From assembly GCA_025331125.1 (NCBI GenBank), contig JAOALB010000062.1, forward strand, positions 124,001 to 188,000: DNA of 64,000 bases, in the 5' to 3' direction. The notes under the pieces were generated by a model that was not told the DNA's origin, ran no database searches, and saw only the letters and a list, made by a program, of their open reading frames with translations. How positions within the stretch are numbered: the first letter of the stretch is position 1; each line of letters starts with the position of its first letter. Positions 1 through 10,901 of this stretch are shown here, piece by piece. Position numbers and translations under genes: made by a program. The DNA is from Mycogone perniciosa (Eukaryota > Ascomycota > Sordariomycetes > Hypocreales > Hypocreaceae).

Positions 1-859
1 AAAATCAGTGTTTAAAAGTCTATATGAATGTCAGGCATCTCAAACAATTAATTCTTGATGTTTTTTTACCACAGTTCATTTCGTGGCGCGTGAGAGGTCT
101 TTTTTGGGTCCGCGTCTACGGAGCAAAATAGCCGTAATTAATGTCACTGATCTGTTCCCATTTCGCCATCAACATCACCAGAAAACCTCAATATCCCCGC
201 AGATTTGCTGCTTATTATCCTTGCTATCTATCTCATGGCCCTAAGCCAGGAGTCGCTTGATCGCGTGTCATGGGGCTTCTGAGCAATGTCTTTGTCTTTG
301 TGACAATCCAGAATAAGTCTTCCTGAGTTGGACAAATGGATGTTTTACAGTTCTCATGGCGGGGCTTCCCGTCTGTTAGTGGATTCACTAATGGTGACTA
401 GGCCAGGTGAAGCCCTGTAGCATCCATCAGCCAATTTTTTATCGTTGATGATTGGAGCCGGGATTCAGGGGTTCGTTGATATGCTTATTGATCCATTTGC
501 CATTTCCGGTCTTTTTACGGAGTAATATTAAGTCGTATTTGACCTCTCCTTGGAAACACCAGAATACGCACAAGAGCAAACAATTCATGATCGTACGAAG
601 TACACGGGTGCACTATTCAGGCTTTTTGCAATTTAGGGTTTAGAGTTTTAGAGTCAAAACCAGGCTTTGTCACATATGTTGCCTCGAGGCTCATTCTGCC
701 TCTCTGCCTCGGGATATCTCCCTTCTTCCTAGTTTTCGTCTTTCTTCCCTAGTCTTCATTTTGTGTTTTTGTATTGTCTTTCATTTTTCTTCTCTTGTCT
801 CTAAGCTCTAGGCAATCTGCACAAAGTAACCCCCAAAGTCAGCCCGCTCAAAAGTTAGC
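1..859. other. Intergenic, no gene seen
   Basis: No open frame with recognisable protein character was found on either strand; ORFs are under 65 codons and show no domain. A pyrimidine-rich stretch (about 700-780) lies ahead of the first hypothetical ORF and could be its promoter or leader. A copy of the dispersed GTACGAAGTAC motif lies near 594-608. Confidence 0.5.
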
Positions 860-1310
860 CATGGATTTCGACAGACAGATCGATCTGGCCCTTACGAAGG
901 CCAAAGGCTGCTTCGATGAATCATCCTTTTCCACTATCGGCAATGGGTTTCGGATATCCTGTCTGACTCACGCGGTCGGACAAATGCTTGGTGACAACCC
1001 AAACACGAGCGGCCCTAACCCCGGATATACGTCACCGGTCTCGACTGAGGACTTCCTTTCTAAAACTGTTTGCATCTTTAGTCACACTTTCTCCGATTCC
1101 TTGAGGGATAAATTCAAAGAATTTGATGCCCTTTGCGGCGAGCCGTTAGCTGATGCCTTTATGTCGACTTTCTCGTGCGAACGGTGGGCATATATTATCG
1201 TTGAGAATGTACTCGATGCTTGTCTCTCAAAAGAAGTGGCTGCCCAAAATCACCTGTTTCTCGAAGAAAAAGAACTTCTCAATGCTAGAAACCTCGCGTG
1301 GTGGCAATGA
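860..1310 (+). CDS. Hypothetical protein, possibly first exon of a larger gene
   Basis: An open frame of 150 codons starts at an ATG in fair context (GCC ATG GAT). The predicted product is acidic and soluble, with several cysteines, no signal peptide and no membrane segment. I do not recognise a family. The frame could start further upstream at 774, but the extra residues look like translated leader. It ends in an ordinary TGA, 280 bases before the next same-strand ORF, so the two may be parts of one spliced gene. I could not find a convincing intron joining them. Confidence 0.4.
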
Positions 1311-1592
1311 AACACCTGTGGCTCAAAAGGGAATCCCCGAGGCACATCCAACGCCCGTTCCTATTACGCAAGTTCAATTAAAAGGTTCTACTCTCAAGCA
1401 GGGCTGAGTTAATAATGAATCGATTGCAGATATAATCGAGTTTGAGACTTTCTTTCCCCGGAAACGCACCAGTCTTCCATGGCACAGCCTTTCACCTTCA
1501 AAGCACCTGCTCTCAAGAAGTCGTGGACGAGGTTCTGGGCACTAATCTAACGACGGTGGCTCGCAATTGCGGGAAGACTCAAATCTTTCCAA

Positions 1593-2495
1593 ATGCAAAT
1601 TATGCTGGAATCTACACATCGTTCTCCTCCCCCCCCCCAGTCTGCACCTCTCCAAAAGTCATTCCAGATGCGAAATCAAGACTTCCGGGGCGTTCTGCTC
1701 CTCAAATTCGACTCTAATCGGCCCACACCAGAAGGTCTCTCGTCGTATCAGATTCCTGTTGACCAGGAGTCGGCGTGGCAGATAACAGCCTTCACATGGG
1801 TATCTCTTACTAGAGATATCTGGACGGATGGGCTGAAGAAGATCCACGGACAGGACTCAGAAAGTTATCCGGATATTGTTCACGGCAAGAACTTGCCACC
1901 TCTTCATGAACAACTTAGCAAATTCCCGTGCAACAAGGCCCTATTATGGCAAACTGCATGGATGAGCGAGGATGCCGCCAAAGCTCTCAACAAGCGAATT
2001 TCTGACATCTATGCGATATCTAAGGAACATGAAGCCCCGGTCCCGGTCCCCGAGTCGAAGAAGGGGAGCAAATTCTACCTGATCAACCACAAGTTTGCCC
2101 GGAATCAACACCACCATCCAGCCAAATTGCTCCCCTCATATAGGAACGGTTTGCAGTCTCGGCCTAGTCTTTATACGCCACTCGTCTCGGACTGGTCAGA
2201 ACCAAAGGTTTCCAAGTCTCTTTACGTTCAGGAGAAGGAATATGATTATTTGAAGAAGGAAGATCAGGAATACTTGCTCAGCTACGAGGTTCTGCAACGC
2301 ATGGAGAAAGACTTGGGCATTCTTCGGCAAGAGATTGAGCTATGGGCCAATGAGTCATGCCAATTACTCCACGGGTATAGCCTACATTACTTCCATCTCC
2401 TTTTCCTACAGAAGGACGTCGAACTTGGTGTTGTACAGGGCAGACACGCGGGCCAGACGTGGAGTGAGAGATTCTATAGCAAAGTCAAAAATTGA
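1593..2495 (+). CDS. Hypothetical protein
   Basis: A 300-codon open frame with balanced composition. The middle is charged and tyrosine-rich (KEYDYLKKEDQEYLLSYEV), followed by a probable helical segment and a C-terminus rich in aromatic residues. No family is recognised. A run of ten cytosines (1629-1638) lies near its start and encodes a proline run; upstream of it an overlapping frame (1442-1717) is also open, so an indel in this run would change the N-terminus. A separate short frame from ATG 1480 (MAQPFTFKAPALKKSW) might be a true first exon. The 3' part is more trustworthy than the start. Confidence 0.45.
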   Translation: MQIMLESTHRSPPPPQSAPLQKSFQMRNQDFRGVLLLKFDSNRPTPEGLSSYQIPVDQESAWQITAFTWVSLTRDIWTDGLKKIHGQDSESYPDIVHGKNLPPLHEQLSKFPCNKALLWQTAWMSEDAAKALNKRISDIYAISKEHEAPVPVPESKKGSKFYLINHKFARNQHHHPAKLLPSYRNGLQSRPSLYTPLVSDWSEPKVSKSLYVQEKEYDYLKKEDQEYLLSYEVLQRMEKDLGILRQEIELWANESCQLLHGYSLHYFHLLFLQKDVELGVVQGRHAGQTWSERFYSKVKN

Positions 2496-3436
2496 AGAAT
2501 GTTAAAGTATGTATATCGTGTCACTACCAATATACAGTATTGCTACCAACGGCTAACTATTATTAGCTTGAAGGCTGTCAACTGGTCAAACGCTTTTGCG
2601 TGATTGTCTTGAGTGGCGCAGATAGATTAGTGAAGTGAAGCGACGGTATTCGAACCATGGTAAAACAGTGATTTAAGCAAGGCATCGTCTTTGCAAAATT
2701 TATTAAGTTCATTATGAATTTTGCATACGTCCACGCCTCGCAAACATGTAAGAGTGGAGGAGAAACGCACGTTAAACTGGCCTGAAGGGGTGGTCTTTGC
2801 CACACCTGTTGGCTTGTGGCTGCAGCCATAGTCAGCCGGAACTATCTATCGCCGCTATTATCATAGAGGTAAAACGGGCTATTGATTTAAACTGTTTAAG
2901 AGTACGGACATCGCTCGATCAAAGGCCCACAGTTCTCCGCAACAAACCACGAACACTCCACCATATGTTGACAGCGAGTACATACAGCTGGGTCAAGACA
3001 AGCTCTCAGTAATTGCTTTAAATACGGAGTACCTATAAACCATTTATGGAGGAGTGACGAGATAATGTCTTACTACTATTCTCCATGTACTTGCTAGATG
3101 ACTAGATAGCGTCATTCGTAAAATGGGGTTAGGGTTTGCAATGATGAGCATTCGGGTCATTCTCTGGCGCTAACCCGTTTTGTACTTCCGTGCTCTGACC
3201 TATGATGTATGCGCAGCTCCTAAGATCCGCATGTCCAAGAACACGATACTTTCCTGGAAGCCCCTTAATCGACATATTCATTTGCGCAACATTTCCTCTC
3301 AATTCACCGCCGAAAAAGACGTACCGCTTAATATCACATTGAAGCTCACACTGGTTGCTGAAGCCCTGCCGCAAATTCCATTCCCAATTTCCTGGCGCGC
3401 GAAGATGATCTGGCGAGAAGCCGCCACGCTGTTACA
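2496..3436. other. Intergenic, nothing certain
   Basis: Only short shadow frames are present. A copy of the dispersed TACGGAGTAC motif lies at about 3023-3033. The last 300 bases before 3437 probably contain the promoter and leader of the transporter gene. Confidence 0.4.
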
Positions 3437-5226
3437 ATGACCAAGGCCAAGCACCATGGCGAGACAAACGGACATGACGAAGACATTGGCCTGTTGGCTG
3501 GCGAGCGCGATAGAGATAGCTTAGGCGTACATGCCGACGCATACAACGAGGCCGATCCCGAGCTGAAGACGCCGCGAACGCCCGGCCGAGTTCAATTTGA
3601 CCTTACGCCTCATATCGTAGGCATAAGCGATGGCCCGCCCAGCGGAAGGCCCTCGACGTCCTCCTCGCTATCATCGGGGGAGAGACTCGATATCGAAGAC
3701 CCGCTTGAGAGTCCAGGACGAGACTCGCACCGCGTGCCGCTGCTGACGGACCTCGAGGCGCCGAGTGTGACAGTCGCGAGATCATGGGGCGACGGCGACG
3801 ACGACGATGCGGATAACCCGGCACACGCGGAACTACGACGACCCAAGTCCGGACTCAAGTCCGCATTCATGAACATGGCCAACTCCATCATCGGAGCGGG
3901 CATCATCGGACAACCCTACGCGATGCGGCAAGCAGGCCTGCTGGCAGGTATAGTGCTGCTCGTAGGGCTGACGGTGGTGGTGGACTGGACGATATGTCTG
4001 ATCGTCATCAACAGCAAACTGAGCGGGACGAGCAGTTTCCAGGGAACCGTGGAGCACTGCTTTGGAAGACCCGGGCTGATTGCCATTAGCATTGCGCAGT
4101 GGGTGTTTGCGTTTGGAGGGATGGTGGCGTTTGGGGTGATTGTGGGAGATACAATTCCGCATGTGTTGACGGCGATTTGGGCGGATTTGGGGAGTGTGCC
4201 TGTATTGGGGCTGTTGACGGATAGAAGGGTGGCGATCGCAGTGTTCGTGATGGGCGTGAGCTACCCGTTGACGCTGTATCGCGATATCTCAAAGGTGAAT
4301 TTGGTCCTTGTCAGGGCTTGGTAGGATGGCAACTAACATGTTCGGTATAGCTGGCCAAGGCGAGTACATTGGCTTTGATAGGCATGTTGGTTATCATCGT
4401 CACGGTCCTCGTGCAAGGAATGCTGGTTCCGTCATCAGAGCGAGGCTCATTTAGCGCTCCTCTGTTGATCATCAACGGGGGCATAACCCAAGCTATTGGC
4501 GTGATATCCTTTGGTACAGCACTCACTCCTTTTACAAAACAATACGCAACTAACAATGGTGTAGCATTCGTCTGCCATCACAACTCCCTCCTTATCTACG
4601 GCTCCCTCCGAACCCCAACCATCGACAACTTCTCCCGCGTCACACACTATTCCACCGGCATATCCATGCTCGCCTGCCTCGTCATGGCGCTCGTCGGCTT
4701 CCTCATCTTCGGCGACCGCACTCTTGGCAACGTACTCAACAACTTCTCCTCCGACAACACCATGGTCAACGTCGCACGTCTCTGCTTCGGCCTCAACATG
4801 CTCACGACCCTACCCCTCGAGGCGTTTGTGTGCCGCGAGGTGATGCTCACGTATTTCTACCCAGATGAACCGTTCAACCTGCGTCGGCATTTGGTGTTTA
4901 GCACGGCGTTGGTGGCGGGCGCGACGGTGCTGAGCATGTTGACGTGTGATTTGGGTGTGGTGTTTGAGCTGGTTGGAGCGACGAGCGCAGTGGCGATGGC
5001 ATACATACTGCCACCGATGTGCTACATCAAATTGACGACGAGGAGTTGGCGGACGTACATGGCGTGCGCAGTTGTGGTATTTGGAGTTGCTGTCATGATC
5101 ATCAGCGTAATTCAAGCAGTGGAAAAGATTATTCATGGTAAGTTTCTTCATCCGTTCTCTTCATAGGTGGCGTTTAACTGAACATGTTTGTCCACAGGTT
5201 CGGAGGGTACGGAGAAGTGCTTATAG
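3437..5226 (+). CDS. AVT-family amino-acid transporter (vacuolar type)
   Basis: A 540-residue integral membrane protein of the amino acid/auxin permease (SLC32/36/38-like) family, which moves neutral amino acids across the vacuolar or other endomembranes. Four exons: 3437-4294, 4351-4513, 4565-5137 and 5198-5226. All joins keep the frame and use GT-AG ends; intron 1 has an ACTAAC branch site. The first ~145 residues are hydrophilic, acidic and Ser-rich, as in fungal AVTs. The membrane core then starts with SAFMNMANSIIGAGIIGQPY, the family signature. Later conserved blocks include AFVCHHNSLLIYGSL, formed by joining exons 2 and 3, and LTTLPLEAFVCREV. The middle intron is a multiple of three without a stop, so its retention would insert 17 residues. 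The family call is firm; the exact AVT paralogue and substrate are not. Confidence 0.9.
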
Positions 5227-5790
5227 ACAAGGAAGTATTGTCATTGGGCTTCCTATTTTATTGTTGTATGAATATAGAAGAAAATGGCAAATAGACCTTG
5301 GCGGGGATTGGTTTGGGCCGTATAATGCAGACTGGCTCTGGATAATTGTATGAATACAAGGTATGAGTTGCATGGCAAGGCGCACTCGATGACTGCCTGT
5401 ACAGCGAAGATTGCTCTATGAGATGATGGGAAACAGGTCATGAAGTCATCACTGCCTATAAAAGGCAGACAGAGTGTCCTGAGATGTAATGTACATCTCT
5501 TGAATTGAACATGGCATTGAAGCCAACATTTGGCTGGTAGAGTCCGCAATGAGAGTCAATGCAAGAAACAGCACTTTCACAATCATTATTCCATTCAATG
5601 CTTCTTTTGCCTCGCTATATACATTTCAACCACAACTAGGTCAAGTCGGGGATCGACTAAACTCGACATTTTCCCCATCTCCCTTCTGAATCTCTTACCA
5701 AACCTTCTAGAGACTATATCATATTTTCTTAATTCAACCAGCGGATAAGAGCTACTTCAGTCATATCTGCTGAAATTCAGAGACACGCAA
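5227..5790. other. Intergenic
   Basis: Transcription end of the transporter and the upstream region of the sulfotransferase-HAD pseudogene. No coding sequence was identified. Confidence 0.5.
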
Positions 5791-7302
5791 ATGGACGAGC
5801 TGTAATCACCGCATCATCAACCACAAGTGCGGCTTTTTGTCGCTTGCCCTCGCAGCGGATCTGCCCTTCTAATGAGAATCTTCGCTGAGTCTCCCGTCTG
5901 CGCAGTCACGAGCCGAATAATCCTAATGGGAAACGCGGACACGAGTGAGGTTTTCAGTCCCGACTACGCCATCCTCAATGACCCGCCTAATCACGGCGTC
6001 TTCATTAGTGCTATGAACTCGGGCAAGCGGTTCCTCATATACAAAGAAGAACTTGGGAATAACAGTCAAAAGGGCGAGTTTCTCCCCAGTGTGTTCCCAA
6101 CTCCCTCTGTATATACTATGGTCCGGCCAGTTTTCTTGATCCGCGACCCCATTCAGGTCTTCGACAGCTGGAAGCATGTGGGGTGGACGGACATACAGAG
6201 CTTGATTGATTGCTACAAAAACATGTTCCGGATGCTCCATCAAGCTCCATCGCATGCCGTCTCGTGCCTGCTCTACGAGCGGCTCATTCGGGAGCCCCGG
6301 ACCGAAGTCAGTCGTGTTTGTGCATGGTAGGGAGTACCATTTTCGGAGACGATGCTCGACTTCAAGCAGCCTTTTGGATCCTCTGTTCTCTTCTCGACTG
6401 ACCATGAAAGAAGAATCTACTGCGAGGAAAAGTCTGTTGGCCTATTTACAACTGTGGAGGCCAGCAACTCCATTGAAGCCCACGTGCCATACCATGGCCT
6501 CCTATCCAATTCTGAAAAGCTCAACATTGAGGAACACCTGGGCCGTCCGTATCTTCAATGCTGGCAGGACGACGTCCTACGGCTGCGGGCCATCCTTGTA
6601 GAGAAAGCCTGGATTGGCTTTGATCTCCATGACACCTTGCATGAATTTCGCCGCAGCTCTGGAAAGGCCATTCACAAGGTTCTCGAGGATATTTCCAAAC
6701 GATATGGCACCCCTATCCCTGCATTGAAAGACGAGTACGCCACAGTCTTGAAGTTGAAAACAGCAAATGCTTTTTCTGATGGAAAGACATCGTTTGATTA
6801 TCGACGAGAAAGGTTCGCCTCGGTTCTAGCCCATTTCTCTCTGCCGCAGGATAATCAATTCATGTCCGACCTGCTAGAGTCGTACGAAGCTACTCTAATG
6901 GCTTCACTTGAACTAAAGTGTGGAGCATTGGGTTTATTATCAACGCTTAAGAACATGGGCAAGAAAATTGTCGTTATTACAGAAGGCCCACAGGACGCAC
7001 AGGAGAGAACGATCCATGGCCTCGGCATCGGGGGGCAGATCGACTTCCTTGCTACTACCAACCATTTTCGGGTAAGCAAGACGACTGGTTTATTCCCAAA
7101 AGTCCTTGAGCATTTGGGCGTGATTCCGGGCGACATGGCGTATATCGGTGATAACGAGCAGCGAGACATGAAGCCTGCCATGGCCGAGGGGATATTCTCG
7201 ATTCATCTTGCTGAGACGGAGAACGTCTCGTTGAATACCTTGCCACCACAGATAAATACGTTGATGAAACTGCAGTACATTCTTTCGGATGAGGGTTCGT
7301 GA
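5791..7302 (+). pseudogene. Broken sulfotransferase-HAD hydrolase fusion gene
   Basis: One reading frame of 504 codons from ATG 5791 to TGA 7302 is interrupted only by TAA at 5803-5805 (codon 5) and TAG at 6328-6330 (codon 180). The N-terminal half resembles P-loop sulfotransferases: VRLFVACPRSGSALLMRIF carries the PRSGS loop at about residues 20-24, and VFLIRDPIQVFDSW the 3'-phosphate-binding RDP segment. The C-terminal half is a HAD hydrolase with motif II (VVITEG), motif III Lys (RVSKTTGLFP) and motif IV (AYIGDNEQRD). Motif I reads FDLHDT, so the usual second aspartate (DxDxT) is His at residue 280. The similar protein quality on both sides of each stop shows recent loss. Both stops could come from CAA and TGG by C-to-T change at CpA. 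Readthrough or mRNA editing of the TAG is a less likely alternative. Confidence 0.8.
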
Positions 7303-7678
7303 TGAGAGGTGTGCGTCTGGTGGTTTGAAACATAGAGATTCAAGACTTATTAAATAAGACAGCAAAGCTAATTGATTCAAACCCATTTACTATTATACAG
7401 CCCATTATACTACAGTAATCACAGTCTCCACTAATTAGCGGTACTTAAGAAGCTCTTGGGTACTCCATATATTTTGGTGCGTTGGCTCTTCTCAATGACA
7501 ACGGATATCTCTCCTATGGGCAAGGTAGAGGGTTGTGAAAAACCAAGAGTTCAACTATATACAATCTTTCATTGCAGACTCAAACTAAGGACTGCAAATT
7601 TCTGGGAAAATATATACATTGGAATGGAACCATCAGCAAAAGTCTTCGAACGATTCTATATAGACAACAAGGCCCTCA
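7303..7678. other. Convergent intergenic region
   Basis: AT-rich spacer between the 3' ends of the sulfotransferase-HAD pseudogene and the GH55 gene. It probably holds both polyadenylation regions. No gene was seen. Confidence 0.5.
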
Positions 7679-10275
7679 TCATGACTGGCTCGCGATATCT
7701 GCGACCAACGTCTGCCATGACCCCCCAAACCCATCAGCACCAGCATTGCCAAACTGGTTATTATTAGGCAGCCGCATGATCTGTGCAGCGTTGGGCCCAG
7801 AGGTGAACCCGTGAAGGTGGGCGTCACCTATCGTATTCTGGATATAATTCATCGTTCCTTGGTTCACCCCTGTCAACGACTGGAAGTTCCAACTCGCCGC
7901 GGCATAGTGATAAATAGCATTGTTGCTCCCGACATAGTACTGCGCGAGACCCATCCGGCAGACAGTGTCGCCGCCACCGCACCACGCGAAGTTGGGGTCC
8001 CAGCTAACAGCGTTGAAGGGCTGTCCTGGTAGCGCAGCGCCGTGATTGCCCTGGTTGTAGTTGGTCTCGCTCTGGAACAGGGAGATGAACACATTGGCAG
8101 CGTTGTGGAAGCTGATCTGGTACAGCCAATTGTGCTCTGATCCGATACCAGCAAGCCATGTTCCCGCGGTGGCCTCGACGAGCACGCCGCCCTTGACGGC
8201 GACGCGGATGCCCTTGCCGCTGTTATCGGTAGGATGGTCGGCCACCCAGGACCAGAAGTTGTCGATATAGGCCGATGAACCGGCAGCGAGATGTACGCCG
8301 AGGTAGGCAGCCCGACAGCTAGCCTCACTGCTGCAGCTGAGGGATGTGTCGCGCGTGCCGCCTATGGTATTGATCGAGTTGAAGATGGCAACATCGCCAG
8401 GTTTGTTGCCAGCCATGTTCACCCGGAGCAGAATGGCGCCTGGCAGTGCCTCATTGACGGTAAAACGAATGTCCTGGATGCGAGCAGTGCCTCTCTGGCC
8501 TGGTGAACTGCCGATTTGCACGACTGGGGTAGGATTCGACTCGGAAGAGAAGGCGTTGCCTGACCCGGAGATAGTAGACCAAGCTTCGCCGTAGAGCTCC
8601 GTGCCCGAAGGGATCGTAATAGTCGATGTAACTCTGTAGATGCCGAAGGGCAAGTATGCAATCTTGCCTTTGCTTGCTGCCGTGCTAAGGGCCCCTTGGA
8701 GCGCAGCCGTATCGTCAGATGCTCCGTCTCCACGAAGAGTGAATCCACCGTTCTGGTTCGCATCTTTCAGGTTCACAACATCCGAGACCTTCTTGTCGGC
8801 GTACTGCGGTGCCTTTATGATCGGGTATTTGCCCCCTGGAGCAAGCACTGCAGGCCTACTGACCGGTTTTGCGGTAGGATTGTTCTGATAGACTGGGTTG
8901 ACGCCACGGGTGTTTCCATAGATATAAGTCCCAAGGCTTGTGACTCCGCCGACCTTGACGGCACCACCAACTGTGACCATGTTGGAATGGGTCGTATCCT
9001 TGGAGATGTTCTCAAGCATGAAGTTTGGAAACCCGACATTGCTGGTAAAGAAGTCGCCCGAGTTGATGCTCTGGCCGTCGATGACTGCCACCCATGCGTT
9101 TCCTGAGTTGAGAATAATGCAGGATCCAACTGTGTTGCAGACTGGAGCAAGAATACTGATTGTGAATCCGCTGTCGATCAGGATGCCGGTAGTACAGCTG
9201 TTGAATGTCATGCCCTTTATCTGCCCCTGTTGATGACCTGAAAAACACGACAGTTAGCTAGCTTTTCATTGACAAAACACGATTTTGTAAGTAAAGAGCA
9301 GGACCTACCACTCCAGTGCAATCCAACACTGCCAAAATTGAACTGCACGTCGGATACTGAAATAGTAGAGCCTCCGCCCATGAGGATGCCTGAAAGGAAG
9401 CAATACGTTAGAAGACGCCAGCAACAATTCAGGGTGATACATACCAGTATGAGCACCTTGGGGCATGGTAATTTGCACGTTGACCTATAATTATGTTAGT
9501 ATCATCGTTTTATTTATATGAAGCCCACTTAACAGGCCAGCATACCAGAGCACAATTTTGAGCAACGGCCCAGCCCAACGCAGTAAAGCTTGTTCTGGCC
9601 GAGTTTGCCGTAGTGTCGAGAATGACGTTTTTTACTGACAAACATTGTTAGCATACTTACCAGGAAAGCGTGGGATCCAAAAGGGCTACAACTCACTCAT
9701 AACTGAGAAATGTGTTTCTCCACCGGAGCCGCCGCAGGGGTGATCTGGCCCGTCTCCCTGACCACCTACGATGAGGTAGTCGCCATTGAAGCCAGATCCA
9801 GCACGGATGGTGGGCGGGTTGGCAGCATCGCCAATGAGGACAGTGTCTGTGTTAAGGTACAGCGTATTTGAGAGGGTATAAGTTCCTGTATAGCTATAGT
9901 TAGGGCGATGGCTTTGACGAACTTGTGCCAGGAAAACCTACCAGGGGGTAGATAGACAACACGAGGTTGACCGACAAGCCAGCAGTTGTCTCTCTGGCCA
10001 CCACTGGGCCCTTCAGAAATCAATGCATTGATTAAACCTTGTGAATCACCGGAGTTGACGGTCTTGTAGACCGGGTAGGAGAAGTTGCCTTGTCCAGCGC
10101 TGTTAACGAGATTTGGAACGAAACCTCTGACAGCTCCCGTTGTGTGATCAAGGTTAGGTAAAAACCATGATGAACCGCCCTGTCTTGTCTCGAGTTTCGC
10201 AGAGAGCACTTTTGGAAGAGCTGACGAGAGGGAAGGCAAAAGGGCTATGCAGCCCAAAAGGGATAAGGGCTTCAT
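7679..10275 (-). CDS. Secreted GH55 exo-beta-1,3-glucanase
   Basis: A 763-residue secreted glucan 1,3-beta-glucosidase of glycoside hydrolase family 55, which trims beta-1,3-glucan in cell walls. Six exons on the minus strand: 10275-9942, 9885-9697, 9634-9546, 9484-9445, 9389-9309 and 9237-7679. The summed length is an exact multiple of three and every join restores a conserved block, for example LPPGTYTLSNTLYLNTDTV across intron 1 and GLHWSGHQQGQIKG across intron 5. The protein starts with a signal peptide (MKPLSLLGCIALLPSLSSA) and a likely propeptide ending in ETRQ. Two right-handed beta-helix (pectate-lyase-fold) halves follow; the second starts near VNLKDANQNGGFTLRGDGAS. The C-terminal part is Asn/Gly-rich as usual. 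Length is near the family norm. I see no defect. Confidence 0.93.
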
Positions 10276-10901
10276 TTCGGCTGTGATTGAATCTTCCTAG
10301 GAATGAATGAAGATTCTATTCTATCTTGAATCTAATCATACTCTTTATATTCTTTTCCTCGACTCGGTGACGGCGACGGATATAAGAGAAAGCAGTAGGT
10401 AGTTAATAGTATATGGGACAGACTCAATGCTGCCTTACTCACATAGGTAAGTCCTACAAGTCACGCAACCAAAGGCCAATCAGCGCGGCATAATTTATCC
10501 ATATTGGCACGATCAGCCTCTATCTTTCCTGAAACACATTAACGCTTAAGAACGCCCACAAAGGAGTGCGGGCCGAGAAGGTGGACGGCCTTCCAAATAC
10601 GGCGTACGCGAAATCCACATATGTCAAAGCGACGAAACGCCATCGGTCCTACCGAGGATATATAGATACCGCATATTAGTGATGCCTTGATGGCTGGAGC
10701 GTACTTTGAGTTATAGAGGTCAAGATGAGTAAGTGCCACCATCTGGGCATTTGGCAAGATTTCGCTGCCGTGTTTTTATACTTCCAATACTACTTGTAGT
10801 AACATACGGAGAAAGCTCACGGCGATAGGAGAAGTCCGATGTTATACTACTATCCAAGCTCCAACCAACTTGTACAGAACAGGGAGGTTGAGGGACGGCC
10901 G
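10276..10901. other. Intergenic, upstream of GH55
   Basis: Contains the GH55 promoter and leader (about 10276-10450, with an AT-rich TTTATATTC stretch) and the 3' flank of the next minus-strand gene. No coding sequence was recognised. Confidence 0.45.

Noticed and set aside
2640..2670. GGTTCGAATACC (minus strand), like a tRNA T-loop
   Set aside because: No matching A-box, anticodon arm or acceptor stem around it.
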